This document shows, piece after piece, positions 18,218 to 25,820 of a DNA stretch of 64,000 nt. This DNA is from Mucilaginibacter tolerans (GTDB lineage: Bacteria; Bacteroidota; Bacteroidia; Sphingobacteriales; Sphingobacteriaceae): positions 1 through 64,000 of the forward strand of contig NZ_JAUMKB010000002.1 of NCBI RefSeq assembly GCF_030519375.1, in the 5' to 3' direction. The translations under genes and the position numbers were made by a program. The first letter of the stretch is position 1; each line of letters begins with the position of its first letter. The notes below the pieces were generated by a model. It was not told the DNA's origin and did no database searches. It saw only the letters and a list, made by a program, of their open reading frames with translations.

Positions 18218-19567
18218 TTAATTTACAAACACCAATAAAAACGCTGAGCCCACACCTTCGGCAGATTGTACCTGGATATTGCCCTTATGCAGCAGCATGA
18301 TCTGTTTGCAGAGACTTAAGCCAATGCCGCTACCTGTTTTGCGGGTACTAAAGAAGGGGATAAATATCTTATCGAGCAGATCGGTTGGTATGCCCGAGCC
18401 ATTATCAGCTACCTTAACTACTGTACGGTTATTTGGCTGAACTTCAGCTGAAAGGGTAATGCGGGGGTGTTCTTTATCCTTAACAGCCTCAACCGCATTT
18501 ACAAGCAGGTTAATCATTACCTGTTCAATCAGATTGATGTCAGCCTCGATAGCTAAGGCGGGGTCGCGCAGTACTATTTCCAATTCGATGTGCTTTTTTG
18601 CCATAGATGGATGCATCAGGCTGCTCAGGTTTTCGAACAGATCACGCACCAGTATTTTTTTCAAATCAAGCTTGGTGATCTTGTTCAGGTTACGGTAACT
18701 CTCTGTGAACTTGAGCAAGCCCTCACTGCGGCGTTTTATCGTATCAATGCCTAATTCCAAATCCTCCAGCTGTCCACCCATTGAACTGTTAACTATCTCG
18801 GGCGATTGCAGGCGGTTTTTCAAGGTATCGGCCAATGAGGAAATAGGAGCCACAGAATTCATGATTTCATGTGTCATTACGCTCAATAGCTTTTGCCATG
18901 CTTTTGATTCTGTTTCGTCAAGGGCTTCGCTCACATTCTGGAAAGCTATAAGCTTGTATACCTTATCATCACTACGCAGCAAACTTGCAGTGATGAGTAT
19001 CTTAATTAATTGTTGGTTTCGGGTAATAGAAATTACTTTGCTTTCGCCGGGTTTTATATTTATAATCTCCTTATAAAGAGATTCTTCTCTCTTTTCAAGT
19101 GAAGAAATAGTTTTAACATACGGGATGCCTATTATCCGTTTAAAAGCCTCGTTGATCCAACCTGTTTCACCGGTTTCCAACTCATAGGAAAGAATACCTG
19201 TATCGACAATTTCCAATATTTTTTGCAGGTAATGATACTGGGTTTCACGTTCGCGGCTGATGAGTTTAAAGGTAGAATTGATCTCGTTAAAACCTTTCCT
19301 GAGGGGTTTAAGTTCAGTAGGTGCCTTCCGCACATCAAAATGGCGCGAAAAATCGCGGTAATGTATTGATTCCACGAACTGACTCACCTCGTCCTGCGCC
19401 TTTTTCTGAAAACGGATCATGTCAATGAGCTCATATACCAGCAGCGGACAAGCAAGAACCATATATATAAGCTGCCCTTGCACGGCAATAATAGCTGTAC
19501 CCGTTAGGGTTATAAATAAAATTAGTACACGCAGCAGAAGCCGCCATTCGTAACGTTTAAATATCAT
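18218..19567 (-). CDS. Sensor histidine kinase with minimal periplasmic loop
   Basis: A 449-residue kinase. Two membrane helices (about 9-29 and 32-50) are separated by only a few residues (VQGQ), so there is essentially no periplasmic sensor. A HAMP-like linker and a PAS-like domain (about 115-215) follow. The HisKA phospho-acceptor H233 lies in SVMTHEIMNSVAPI, and the ATPase domain has N357 (NLLVNAVEAV), DNGSGIP (388-394) and TGSGIGLSL (411-419). Its start overlaps the response-regulator gene by 11 bases, indicating translational coupling and a cognate pair. The loop-poor topology recalls intramembrane-sensing kinases controlled by partner transporters; that link is inferred from the adjacent permease array. 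Confidence 0.92.
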   Translation of the reverse strand: MIFKRYEWRLLLRVLILFITLTGTAIIAVQGQLIYMVLACPLLVYELIDMIRFQKKAQDEVSQFVESIHYRDFSRHFDVRKAPTELKPLRKGFNEINSTFKLISRERETQYHYLQKILEIVDTGILSYELETGETGWINEAFKRIIGIPYVKTISSLEKREESLYKEIINIKPGESKVISITRNQQLIKILITASLLRSDDKVYKLIAFQNVSEALDETESKAWQKLLSVMTHEIMNSVAPISSLADTLKNRLQSPEIVNSSMGGQLEDLELGIDTIKRRSEGLLKFTESYRNLNKITKLDLKKILVRDLFENLSSLMHPSMAKKHIELEIVLRDPALAIEADINLIEQVMINLLVNAVEAVKDKEHPRITLSAEVQPNNRTVVKVADNGSGIPTDLLDKIFIPFFSTRKTGSGIGLSLCKQIMLLHKGNIQVQSAEGVGSAFLLVFVN

Positions 19568-20909
19568 ATTTGCTTAGTCTGCGGTATAAGGCGGTGCGGG
19601 TCAACCCCAGCTCTTTGGCGGCCCTGGTAATATTGCCGTTATTTTTTTCAATCACCCTCAAAATGGCATTTTTTTCCAATGTGCTTAGTGGTACATTATC
19701 GGCTTCAACCTCACTTTCGGTAGGTGTTTCGAGTATTGAAAATATCAGATCATCCGGTTTTAACAAATGGTCATCTGCCATAATTACGGCACGTTCTATG
19801 GTATATTGGAGTTCGCGCACATTGCCCGGGAAATTGTACTGTTTCAATTTTTGCAATGCTCCGGCATCAAAATCCACCGACGGTTTTAAGTACTTGTTGG
19901 CATACATCTTGGCAAAATGTTTAGCTAACAGGACGATATCTTCATTCCGCTTTCGTAATGGTGGCATGTTTATCTCGACAGTATTGATACGATAGATCAA
20001 GTCCTTCCGGAAACGGTTCTCGTTCGCCAATTCATATAATGGTACGTTGGTTGCACAGATCAGGCGGATATCAATATCTACGGCCTTATTTGTGCCCAGG
20101 CGGGTAACCTGACGGTTTTGTAATACAGTCAATAGTTTAGCTTGTTGCTGCAGGCTGATGTTACCTATTTCATCCAGGAACAACGTGCCGCCATGTGCTT
20201 CCTCAAACCGGCCTTCCCGATCCTCACGCGCATCGGTAAATGCTCCTTTTTTATGGCCAAATAATTCGCTTTCAAACAAAGTATCGGTCAATGCGCCTAC
20301 ATCGACCTTAACAAACGGCTTATCTGCACGAAGCGATCGTTCATGTATAGCTTTTGCCATCAAATCCTTACCGGTGCCGTTTTCGCCTAATATCAATATA
20401 TTAGCATCAGTTGGTGCAATCTTATTTACCTTATAAAATATGTCTTGCATCACCTCTGAATCGCCAAGGATAGAGGTATTCCCGGCCGATTTTACGCTTG
20501 CCTTTGTAGGTTTTGTACCTTCCTGTTTATCCAGAAGTTCCTTTATTGTACTTATCAACTTTTCGTTATGCCATGGCTTAACAATAAAGTCATTGGCACC
20601 TTCTTTTAATGAACGTACAGCCAAATCAATATCGCCATAAGCGGTAATCATAATTACGCATACATTGGGTTTCCACTCTTTAATTTTTCTCAGCCAGTAT
20701 ATACCCTCGTTCCCGGTATTGATAGCACTGTTAAAATTCATATCAAGCAAAACAAGGTCGACCTGGTTTCGTTGTAGCAACCAATTCAGGTTTTCCGGGT
20801 TCTTTTCCGTGATAACTTCCTGTGTTTCGGTTTTTAGCAGGAGCTTAACGGCGGTTAATACATCAATGTCATCATCAACAACCAAAATGGTTGCCTTTTT
20901 TAATATCAT
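19557..20909 (-). CDS. NtrC-family sigma54-dependent response regulator
   Basis: A 450-residue protein. The receiver domain (1-125) has acidic pocket DDD (12-14), phospho-acceptor D56 and K111. The AAA+ domain (about 145-385) has Walker A GENGTGKD (175-182) and Walker B FLDEIGN. The sigma54-contact loop is GAFTDA (222-227) rather than the textbook GAFTGA. A Fis-type helix-turn-helix ends the protein (NITRAAKELGLTRTALYRRL). It should bind upstream elements as an oligomer and use ATP to open sigma54-RNA polymerase promoters. It is divergent from the transporter array, whose first regulatory module lies in the shared 341-base gap, making it the prime candidate regulator. Confidence 0.95.
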   Translation of the reverse strand: MILKKATILVVDDDIDVLTAVKLLLKTETQEVITEKNPENLNWLLQRNQVDLVLLDMNFNSAINTGNEGIYWLRKIKEWKPNVCVIMITAYGDIDLAVRSLKEGANDFIVKPWHNEKLISTIKELLDKQEGTKPTKASVKSAGNTSILGDSEVMQDIFYKVNKIAPTDANILILGENGTGKDLMAKAIHERSLRADKPFVKVDVGALTDTLFESELFGHKKGAFTDAREDREGRFEEAHGGTLFLDEIGNISLQQQAKLLTVLQNRQVTRLGTNKAVDIDIRLICATNVPLYELANENRFRKDLIYRINTVEINMPPLRKRNEDIVLLAKHFAKMYANKYLKPSVDFDAGALQKLKQYNFPGNVRELQYTIERAVIMADDHLLKPDDLIFSILETPTESEVEADNVPLSTLEKNAILRVIEKNNGNITRAAKELGLTRTALYRRLSKYDI

Positions 20910-21114
20910 AGTATTTGTTTGTTTATATGTTGTATGGTAATTCGTTTATGATAAAGCTCTAAATTAGTAAATAAATATGGCTCGCGCTTGTGTTTATACA
21001 CTATATATGCTTACTGCTGAGATACAATTTTTATGCTAAAGGCGCTTAATGATACTAAATAGTTAACTATGAACGATTAAGTATGATTTATTGACTAAAA
21101 CCGCCAAAACGCAT

Positions 21115-21221
21115 TGTATCATAACCGGACACTTGCTGTAACAGAAGCGTACGGTTGAATTCTTGTTTTTAATATTAAAATACTGAAAAACAGCTGTTTA
21201 ATTTGTGGCATGTGTTTTTGT
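21115..21221 (+). promoter_or_regulatory. Shared upstream element plus sigma54-like promoter, module A (before the adaptor gene)
   Basis: The element TGTATCATAACCGGACA starts at 21115, with the second half-site CGTACG at 21148. After it comes TGGCATG (21206-21212), a good -24-like box, then TTTG near 21217-21220 as a weak -12. The first C of CCG (21125) to the GG (21207) is 82 bp. The adaptor GTG start is about 43 bases beyond the GG. The gap 20910-21250 holds no gene; this module is the only structure I recognise in it, and it may also serve the divergent regulator gene. Confidence 0.75.
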
Positions 21222-21250
21222 AACCATTAACCAAAATATAATTTAATACC

Positions 21251-22510
21251 GTGGACAGAAAAATTGAAAAAAGTACCTGGAACAAAAAACGAATACTGAC
21301 TATTGTGGGTATAACCGCGTTGGTTGCTTTGATAGTATCGGTTACCTACGTAGGTATCACCGGCAAAAGCAAATACAATGCATCTATTGACCGTATTACT
21401 ATCAGCGAAATAAAAAAGGGGCCTTTCCAGGAGTTTATTCCTGTAAATGGTACCGTGTTACCTCAAATAACAATTTATCTTGATGCTGTGCAGGGTGGTA
21501 CCGTCCAGGAGAAATATGTGGAAGATGGAGCCAAATTGAAAAAGGGTGATCCTATACTAAAATTGGCAAATACAGATGTAGAACTAAGCCTGGCCAATTC
21601 TGAAAACAGTGTTTATAATGTTCAAACCCAGATGCAGATATCTAAAAATAATGCAGCACAAAATACAGTCAATAAGTTGCAGACGATGGCTGATGCTGAA
21701 AGTGCATTTAAAGAAGCAGAACGGGTTTATAATCTTGATAAAAAGTTATATGATCAAAAAGCAATTGGTTTGCAGGAATACAAGATTGCCGAAAATACAT
21801 ACAATTACCAGTTACGTAAAAGGAACCTGACAAGAGAAATTTTGAAACAGGATACCGCGCTGAATAAAGTTCAAAATCTACAGGCGGAAGAACAATACGT
21901 TCAGATGAAGAAAAGTCTGGAACTGATGCGTAAAGAAGTTGCCGACCTCACTGTGAGGGCCCCTATAGATGGTCAGTTAACATCCCTTGACGCAGAAATT
22001 GGCCAGAATAAAAATAAAGGTGAACACCTTGCGCAGATTGACGGTTTTTCGGGTATAAAAGTACGTGCTCTTGTAGATGAACACTATTTATCAAGAGTGA
22101 TACCGGGGCTTACTGCGTACTATCCGACCGATGATAAAACTTATAAACTGATTGTCAAAAAAGTCTTCACGGCAGTTGGTACCGGGGGTACCTTCCAGGT
22201 TGACATGATGTTTGTTGGCGATGCCCCTTCCGGATTAAGAAAGGGTCAGACTTTGCAGATCCGTTTGGCATTCAGCGACGAGGCGCCTGCAATATTGTTA
22301 CCTAAAGGCGGCTTCTTCCAGCAAACCGGTGGTAACTGGATATTTAAAGTGAGCGACGATGGTAAAACAGCTTACAAGGTTGACATTCAGCTAAATAGGC
22401 AAAATCCGGATTATTTCGAAGTAACGAGAGGTTTGAAGCCAGGCGACAAAGTAATCACTTCGAGCTATGAAACCTACGGCGATATACAAGAATTAGTATT
22501 AACAAAATAG
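21251..22510 (+). CDS. HlyD/MacA-family periplasmic adaptor protein
   Basis: A 419-residue protein with GTG start. It has one N-terminal membrane helix (about 15-36, after a lysine-rich cytoplasmic tail) and no lipobox. The split biotinyl-lipoyl domain is seen in GGTVQEKYVEDGAKLKKGDPIL (about 83-104 in two parts) and VRAPIDGQL (about 236-244). Between the halves a long coiled-coil hairpin spans about 115-230, and a beta-barrel and membrane-proximal domain follow (to GDKVITSSYE). Such adaptors bridge an inner-membrane MacB-type transporter to TolC. It is the only adaptor in the array, so it presumably serves all the permeases. It is preceded by regulatory module A. Confidence 0.9.
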   Translation: MDRKIEKSTWNKKRILTIVGITALVALIVSVTYVGITGKSKYNASIDRITISEIKKGPFQEFIPVNGTVLPQITIYLDAVQGGTVQEKYVEDGAKLKKGDPILKLANTDVELSLANSENSVYNVQTQMQISKNNAAQNTVNKLQTMADAESAFKEAERVYNLDKKLYDQKAIGLQEYKIAENTYNYQLRKRNLTREILKQDTALNKVQNLQAEEQYVQMKKSLELMRKEVADLTVRAPIDGQLTSLDAEIGQNKNKGEHLAQIDGFSGIKVRALVDEHYLSRVIPGLTAYYPTDDKTYKLIVKKVFTAVGTGGTFQVDMMFVGDAPSGLRKGQTLQIRLAFSDEAPAILLPKGGFFQQTGGNWIFKVSDDGKTAYKVDIQLNRQNPDYFEVTRGLKPGDKVITSSYETYGDIQELVLTK

Positions 22511-22538
22511 AAAACCTGATTATTAACTAAATAAAATC

Positions 22539-22567
22539 AAACCTTATTACATAAAAGGTTTAGGAGG
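22539..22567 (+). promoter_or_regulatory. Hairpin abutting an unusually strong ribosome-binding site for ATPase 1
   Basis: AAACCTT (22539-22545) and AAGGTTT (22555-22561) form a 7-bp stem ending right at AGGAGG (22562-22567), five bases before the ATG at 22573. Strong Shine-Dalgarno sequences are rare among the genes of this window. Confidence 0.5.
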
Positions 22568-22572
22568 CACAA

Positions 22573-23250
22573 ATGATAAAGATTACAGACTTAGAAAAAT
22601 TTTATCGCACCGAAGAAGTGGAGACGATCGCATTAAACAAATTGTCCATTCACGTGAACACGGGAGAATTTGTAGCAATCATGGGCCCGTCTGGTTGCGG
22701 TAAATCCACGTTACTGAACATTTTGGGTATGCTTGACGATCCTGATGGCGGAAGCTATGTTTTCAATGGCGTAGAAGTAGCACATTTTAACGAACGTAAA
22801 CGTGCGGACCTGCGCAAACACAACATTGGCTTCGTGTTCCAGAGCTTTAACCTGATCGACGAGCTGACAGTATTTGAAAACGTCGAACTGCCATTGATCT
22901 ACACCGGTGTTCCAAGTTCCGAGCGTGTTAAAAGGGTAGAAGAGGTGCTGGATAAAATGCAGATCATGCACCGCCGCAATCACTATCCGCAGCAGTTATC
23001 GGGTGGTCAGCAGCAACGTGTGGCTATTGCCCGTGCCGTTGTAAATAAACCAAAATTGATACTTGCGGATGAGCCCACCGGTAACCTGGACAGCAGCAAC
23101 GGTAACGACGTAATGGAACTGTTAACTGACCTGAACGAACAAGGTACTACCATCATCATGGTAACTCACTCTGAACATGACGCCCGTTACAGTCACCGCA
23201 TTATTCGTCTGCTCGACGGTCAGACTGTGATGGAAAATATAATGATCTAA
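22573..23250 (+). CDS. ABC transporter ATPase 1 (LolD/MacB type)
   Basis: A 225-residue nucleotide-binding subunit with every motif intact: Walker A GPSGCGKST (38-46), Q-loop Q90, signature LSGGQQQR (142-149), Walker B LILADE (162-167) with catalytic E167, D-loop NLDS (171-174) and switch H199. The subfamily is that of LolD and the MacB ATPase domain, which drive FtsX-type permeases by mechanotransmission rather than by moving solute through the membrane. Sequence context (adaptor upstream, P1-P3 downstream) makes it the general motor of the array. A hairpin with T run separates it from P1. Confidence 0.95.
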   Translation: MIKITDLEKFYRTEEVETIALNKLSIHVNTGEFVAIMGPSGCGKSTLLNILGMLDDPDGGSYVFNGVEVAHFNERKRADLRKHNIGFVFQSFNLIDELTVFENVELPLIYTGVPSSERVKRVEEVLDKMQIMHRRNHYPQQLSGGQQQRVAIARAVVNKPKLILADEPTGNLDSSNGNDVMELLTDLNEQGTTIIMVTHSEHDARYSHRIIRLLDGQTVMENIMI

Positions 23251-23303
23251 GGATCATCCCCGAACTGAATTAGTTTTTAATAATCAGTTGATTAATGTGT
23301 GTG

Positions 23304-23353
23304 TCTCCCTAACTCCTTCCCAAAGCAGGAAGGAGTTAGATCGAGAGTTTTTT
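23304..23353 (+). terminator. Terminator/attenuator-like hairpin between ATPase 1 and permease P1
   Basis: CTAACTCCTTCC (23309-23320) and GGAAGGAGTTAG (23328-23339) make a perfect 12-bp stem with a 7-base loop. After 8 bases a run of six T follows (23348-23353). It ends 20 bases before the P1 ATG, so it may reduce read-through from the adaptor/ATPase genes into the permeases. Confidence 0.65.
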
Positions 23354-23372
23354 GTCTAAAATTTTTTCGGAT

Positions 23373-25745
23373 ATGATAAAGAACTACATCAAAACTGCTT
23401 TCCGAAGCCTCACCAAAAATAAGGCTTACAGCTTCCTGAACATCTTCGGCTTATCCATCGGTATCGTATGTGCCGCTTTGATCTTTTTATGGGTTGAAGA
23501 TGAGGTGAATTACGATTCTGTCAATGTAAAAAAGGATAGGTTATACCTGGTAAAGGAAAACCAAAAATATGATGCGTATATATTCACGCATTCATCTACA
23601 CCGGGTATTATGGGACCTGAATTGAAGGAGACCTTGCCCGGGATTGCCAACGCATGTCGCACCTCTGAAGGACAGGAAACATTTCTGTTTTCACAGGGCG
23701 ATAAATCTGTGTATGCCTCAGGAAAATATGCTGATCCATCCATATTCAGCATGTTTACTTTGCCATTTACACAGGGGAATGCCCGTTCGGCTTTTGCTCA
23801 ATATCATTCATTGGTAGTTACTGAGAGAGCCGCTAAAAAATTCTTCGGAAATGAGCCAAACGTTATTGGCAAAACAATTAAGGTTGATAACAAACAAGAA
23901 TATGTCATTTCTGGCGTAATAAGGGATCTGCCTGCAAACTCATCGTTACAGTTTGAGTGGCTCATGCCGTTTCAGATTCATCTGGATAATAGCCCCTGGT
24001 TAAAATCTTGGGGAAACAACAATACTACTACCTATGTGGAGCTAAAGTCAAATGCAAGCATTGCTACGGTTAAGGGGCAAATACTTAATTATATTCAAAG
24101 GCATGAGCCCAAGGCCCTTAGTCATTTGTTCTTGTTCAGTATGAACGACTGGCGGCTTCGCGACGACTTTAAAGATGGTAAAATGACAGGTGGTGGCCGT
24201 ATAGAGTATGTTCACTTGTTTACCATTATAGCCTGGATCATTATGCTGATAGCTTGTATCAATTTTATGAACCTGGCTACCGCCCGCAGTGAAAAACGTG
24301 CGCGTGAGGTTGGTGTCCGAAAAGTTTTAGGTGCAGGTAAAAACTCACTGATCTTCCAATTTATTGGAGAAGCTATTTTTATGGCCCTTGTTGCCGCTTG
24401 CGTCGGTTTAATTCTGCTAACATTAGTACTACCCGGCTTTAATCTTTTGGTTGAAAAACAGCTTAGCCTTGGGTTAGGTAAGCCATACCATATACTCGTA
24501 TTATTGGGCATTGCAATCATTTGTGGTTTGGTAGCAGGAAGTTATCCTGCATTGTACTTGTCTTCATTTAAGCCAGTTTCGGTTTTGAAGGGAATCAAAT
24601 TGAAAGACAGTAGTGCGGCATACATTCGCAAAGGATTGGTTATCCTGCAGTTCTCTGCATCGATTATTCTCATTATCAGCACGGTAATTATCTACCAACA
24701 AATACAGCATGTAAAGAATAGGGAGTTGGGCTTTAACAAAAACAATCTTCTGGAGATCGATCTGCAGGGTCAAATGGCGAAAAACTATACCCCAATAAGA
24801 GAAGAATTGCTCAGAGTCGGCGATGTTGAGAATGCAGCGCTTGCTGACCATTCCATTATTTATGGCGGTAATAATACCAGCGGGATGACATGGGAAGGCA
24901 AGGCCCCAGGTTCAGAGGTACTAATATCTCAACGTTATGTGACTCCTGAATTTATGGCCACATCGGGTTTAAGCATATTAGAAGGACGGAATTTAGTAGT
25001 ACGGGATACCGGAAGGCCGATTCATATGATCATTACTAAATCGTTAGAAAAATTGATGGGTAAGGGGAGTGCATTGGGTAAAACCATGCATTATAATGGC
25101 GACACTACGACGGCTACAATTGTAGGTGTGGTAAATGACTATGTATATGGCGACATGTATGGCAAGCCTGACCCAGTAATGTTTATGGTCGCCAAACCCG
25201 AGGATAATACGGTGATGTATGTGCGTATTAAACCGCAGGCAGATATTCAGAAAACGCTTGCTAATATACAGGGAATATTAAAAAGATATAACCCTGCCTT
25301 TCCATTTCAATATCGTTTCGTTGATGACCAGTTCAATGGCATGTTCCTCACTGAGATGCTCGCAAGCAAATTGTCAAGGCTATTTGCTGCGCTGGCTATT
25401 GTGATTTCGTGTTTGGGATTGTTTGGTCTGGCCGCATACACGGCTGAGCGACGCACCAAAGAGATCGGTATACGCAAAGTGTTGGGTGCAAGTGTAGCAA
25501 GTGTTACATCACTCCTTTCAAAAGATTTTTTACAACTGGTAATACTATCCTGCCTGATCGCTTTCCCGGTTGCTTACTGGAGAATGAGTTTGTGGCTGAA
25601 AGGCTATCGGTATCATATCGAAATGCAATGGTGGGTGTACCTGGTAGCAGGAGCATTGGCCATTATAATCGCTTTGATAACAATCAGCTTCCAGACTATT
25701 AAAGCGGCGTTAGCTAACCCAGTGAGGAGTTTGAGAAGTGAGTGA
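23373..25745 (+). CDS. FtsX/MacB-type ABC permease P1
   Basis: A 790-residue protein from ATG 23373 (MIKNYIKTAF), the start that matches all sister genes; the longer TTG-started frame is not supported. The architecture, shared by P1-P11, is two fused MacB-like halves. Half 1: helix 22-42, periplasmic domain about 45-275, helices about 280-302, 332-352 and 373-397. Half 2: helix about 421-441, periplasmic domain to about 665, then three helices to 772. Each half carries the cytoplasmic coupling motif: REVGVRKVLG (311-320) and KEIGIRKVLG (696-705). It ends NPVRSLRSE. It has no ATPase domain, so it depends on a separate ATPase. The closest sister is P10 (shared WVEDE, MNDW and DGKM blocks, QQIQHVKNR). 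Confidence 0.92.
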   Translation: MIKNYIKTAFRSLTKNKAYSFLNIFGLSIGIVCAALIFLWVEDEVNYDSVNVKKDRLYLVKENQKYDAYIFTHSSTPGIMGPELKETLPGIANACRTSEGQETFLFSQGDKSVYASGKYADPSIFSMFTLPFTQGNARSAFAQYHSLVVTERAAKKFFGNEPNVIGKTIKVDNKQEYVISGVIRDLPANSSLQFEWLMPFQIHLDNSPWLKSWGNNNTTTYVELKSNASIATVKGQILNYIQRHEPKALSHLFLFSMNDWRLRDDFKDGKMTGGGRIEYVHLFTIIAWIIMLIACINFMNLATARSEKRAREVGVRKVLGAGKNSLIFQFIGEAIFMALVAACVGLILLTLVLPGFNLLVEKQLSLGLGKPYHILVLLGIAIICGLVAGSYPALYLSSFKPVSVLKGIKLKDSSAAYIRKGLVILQFSASIILIISTVIIYQQIQHVKNRELGFNKNNLLEIDLQGQMAKNYTPIREELLRVGDVENAALADHSIIYGGNNTSGMTWEGKAPGSEVLISQRYVTPEFMATSGLSILEGRNLVVRDTGRPIHMIITKSLEKLMGKGSALGKTMHYNGDTTTATIVGVVNDYVYGDMYGKPDPVMFMVAKPEDNTVMYVRIKPQADIQKTLANIQGILKRYNPAFPFQYRFVDDQFNGMFLTEMLASKLSRLFAALAIVISCLGLFGLAAYTAERRTKEIGIRKVLGASVASVTSLLSKDFLQLVILSCLIAFPVAYWRMSLWLKGYRYHIEMQWWVYLVAGALAIIIALITISFQTIKAALANPVRSLRSE

Positions 25746-25762
25746 TCTTTAGTCGCTGGTTA

Positions 25763-25816
25763 TTAGTCATCAGGATTTAGATTTTAGAGTTTTTTGCATA
25801 GCATTTAGATTTTCAA
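25763..25816 (+). repeat. TTTAG-rich spacer repeat (P1-P2 gap)
   Basis: Degenerate copy of a spacer sequence built of TCATTAG and GGATTTAGA units (AGTCATCAGGATTTAGATTT and a second ATTTAGATTTT), also seen before P3, P5, P10 and P11. Confidence 0.45.
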
Positions 25817-25820
25817 TATC

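Noticed and set aside
21205..21221. Calling the TGGYAYR boxes textbook sigma54 promoters
   Set aside because: The -24 part is good in all five, but the -12 TTG falls one base early or late in most, so I call them sigma54-like, not proven.
23260..23372. A possible sixth regulatory module before P1 (ATCATCCCCGAAC near 23253-23265)
   Set aside because: It resembles the first half of the element, but there is no second CGnACA half-site 23 bp on and no TGG box at 82-84 bp.
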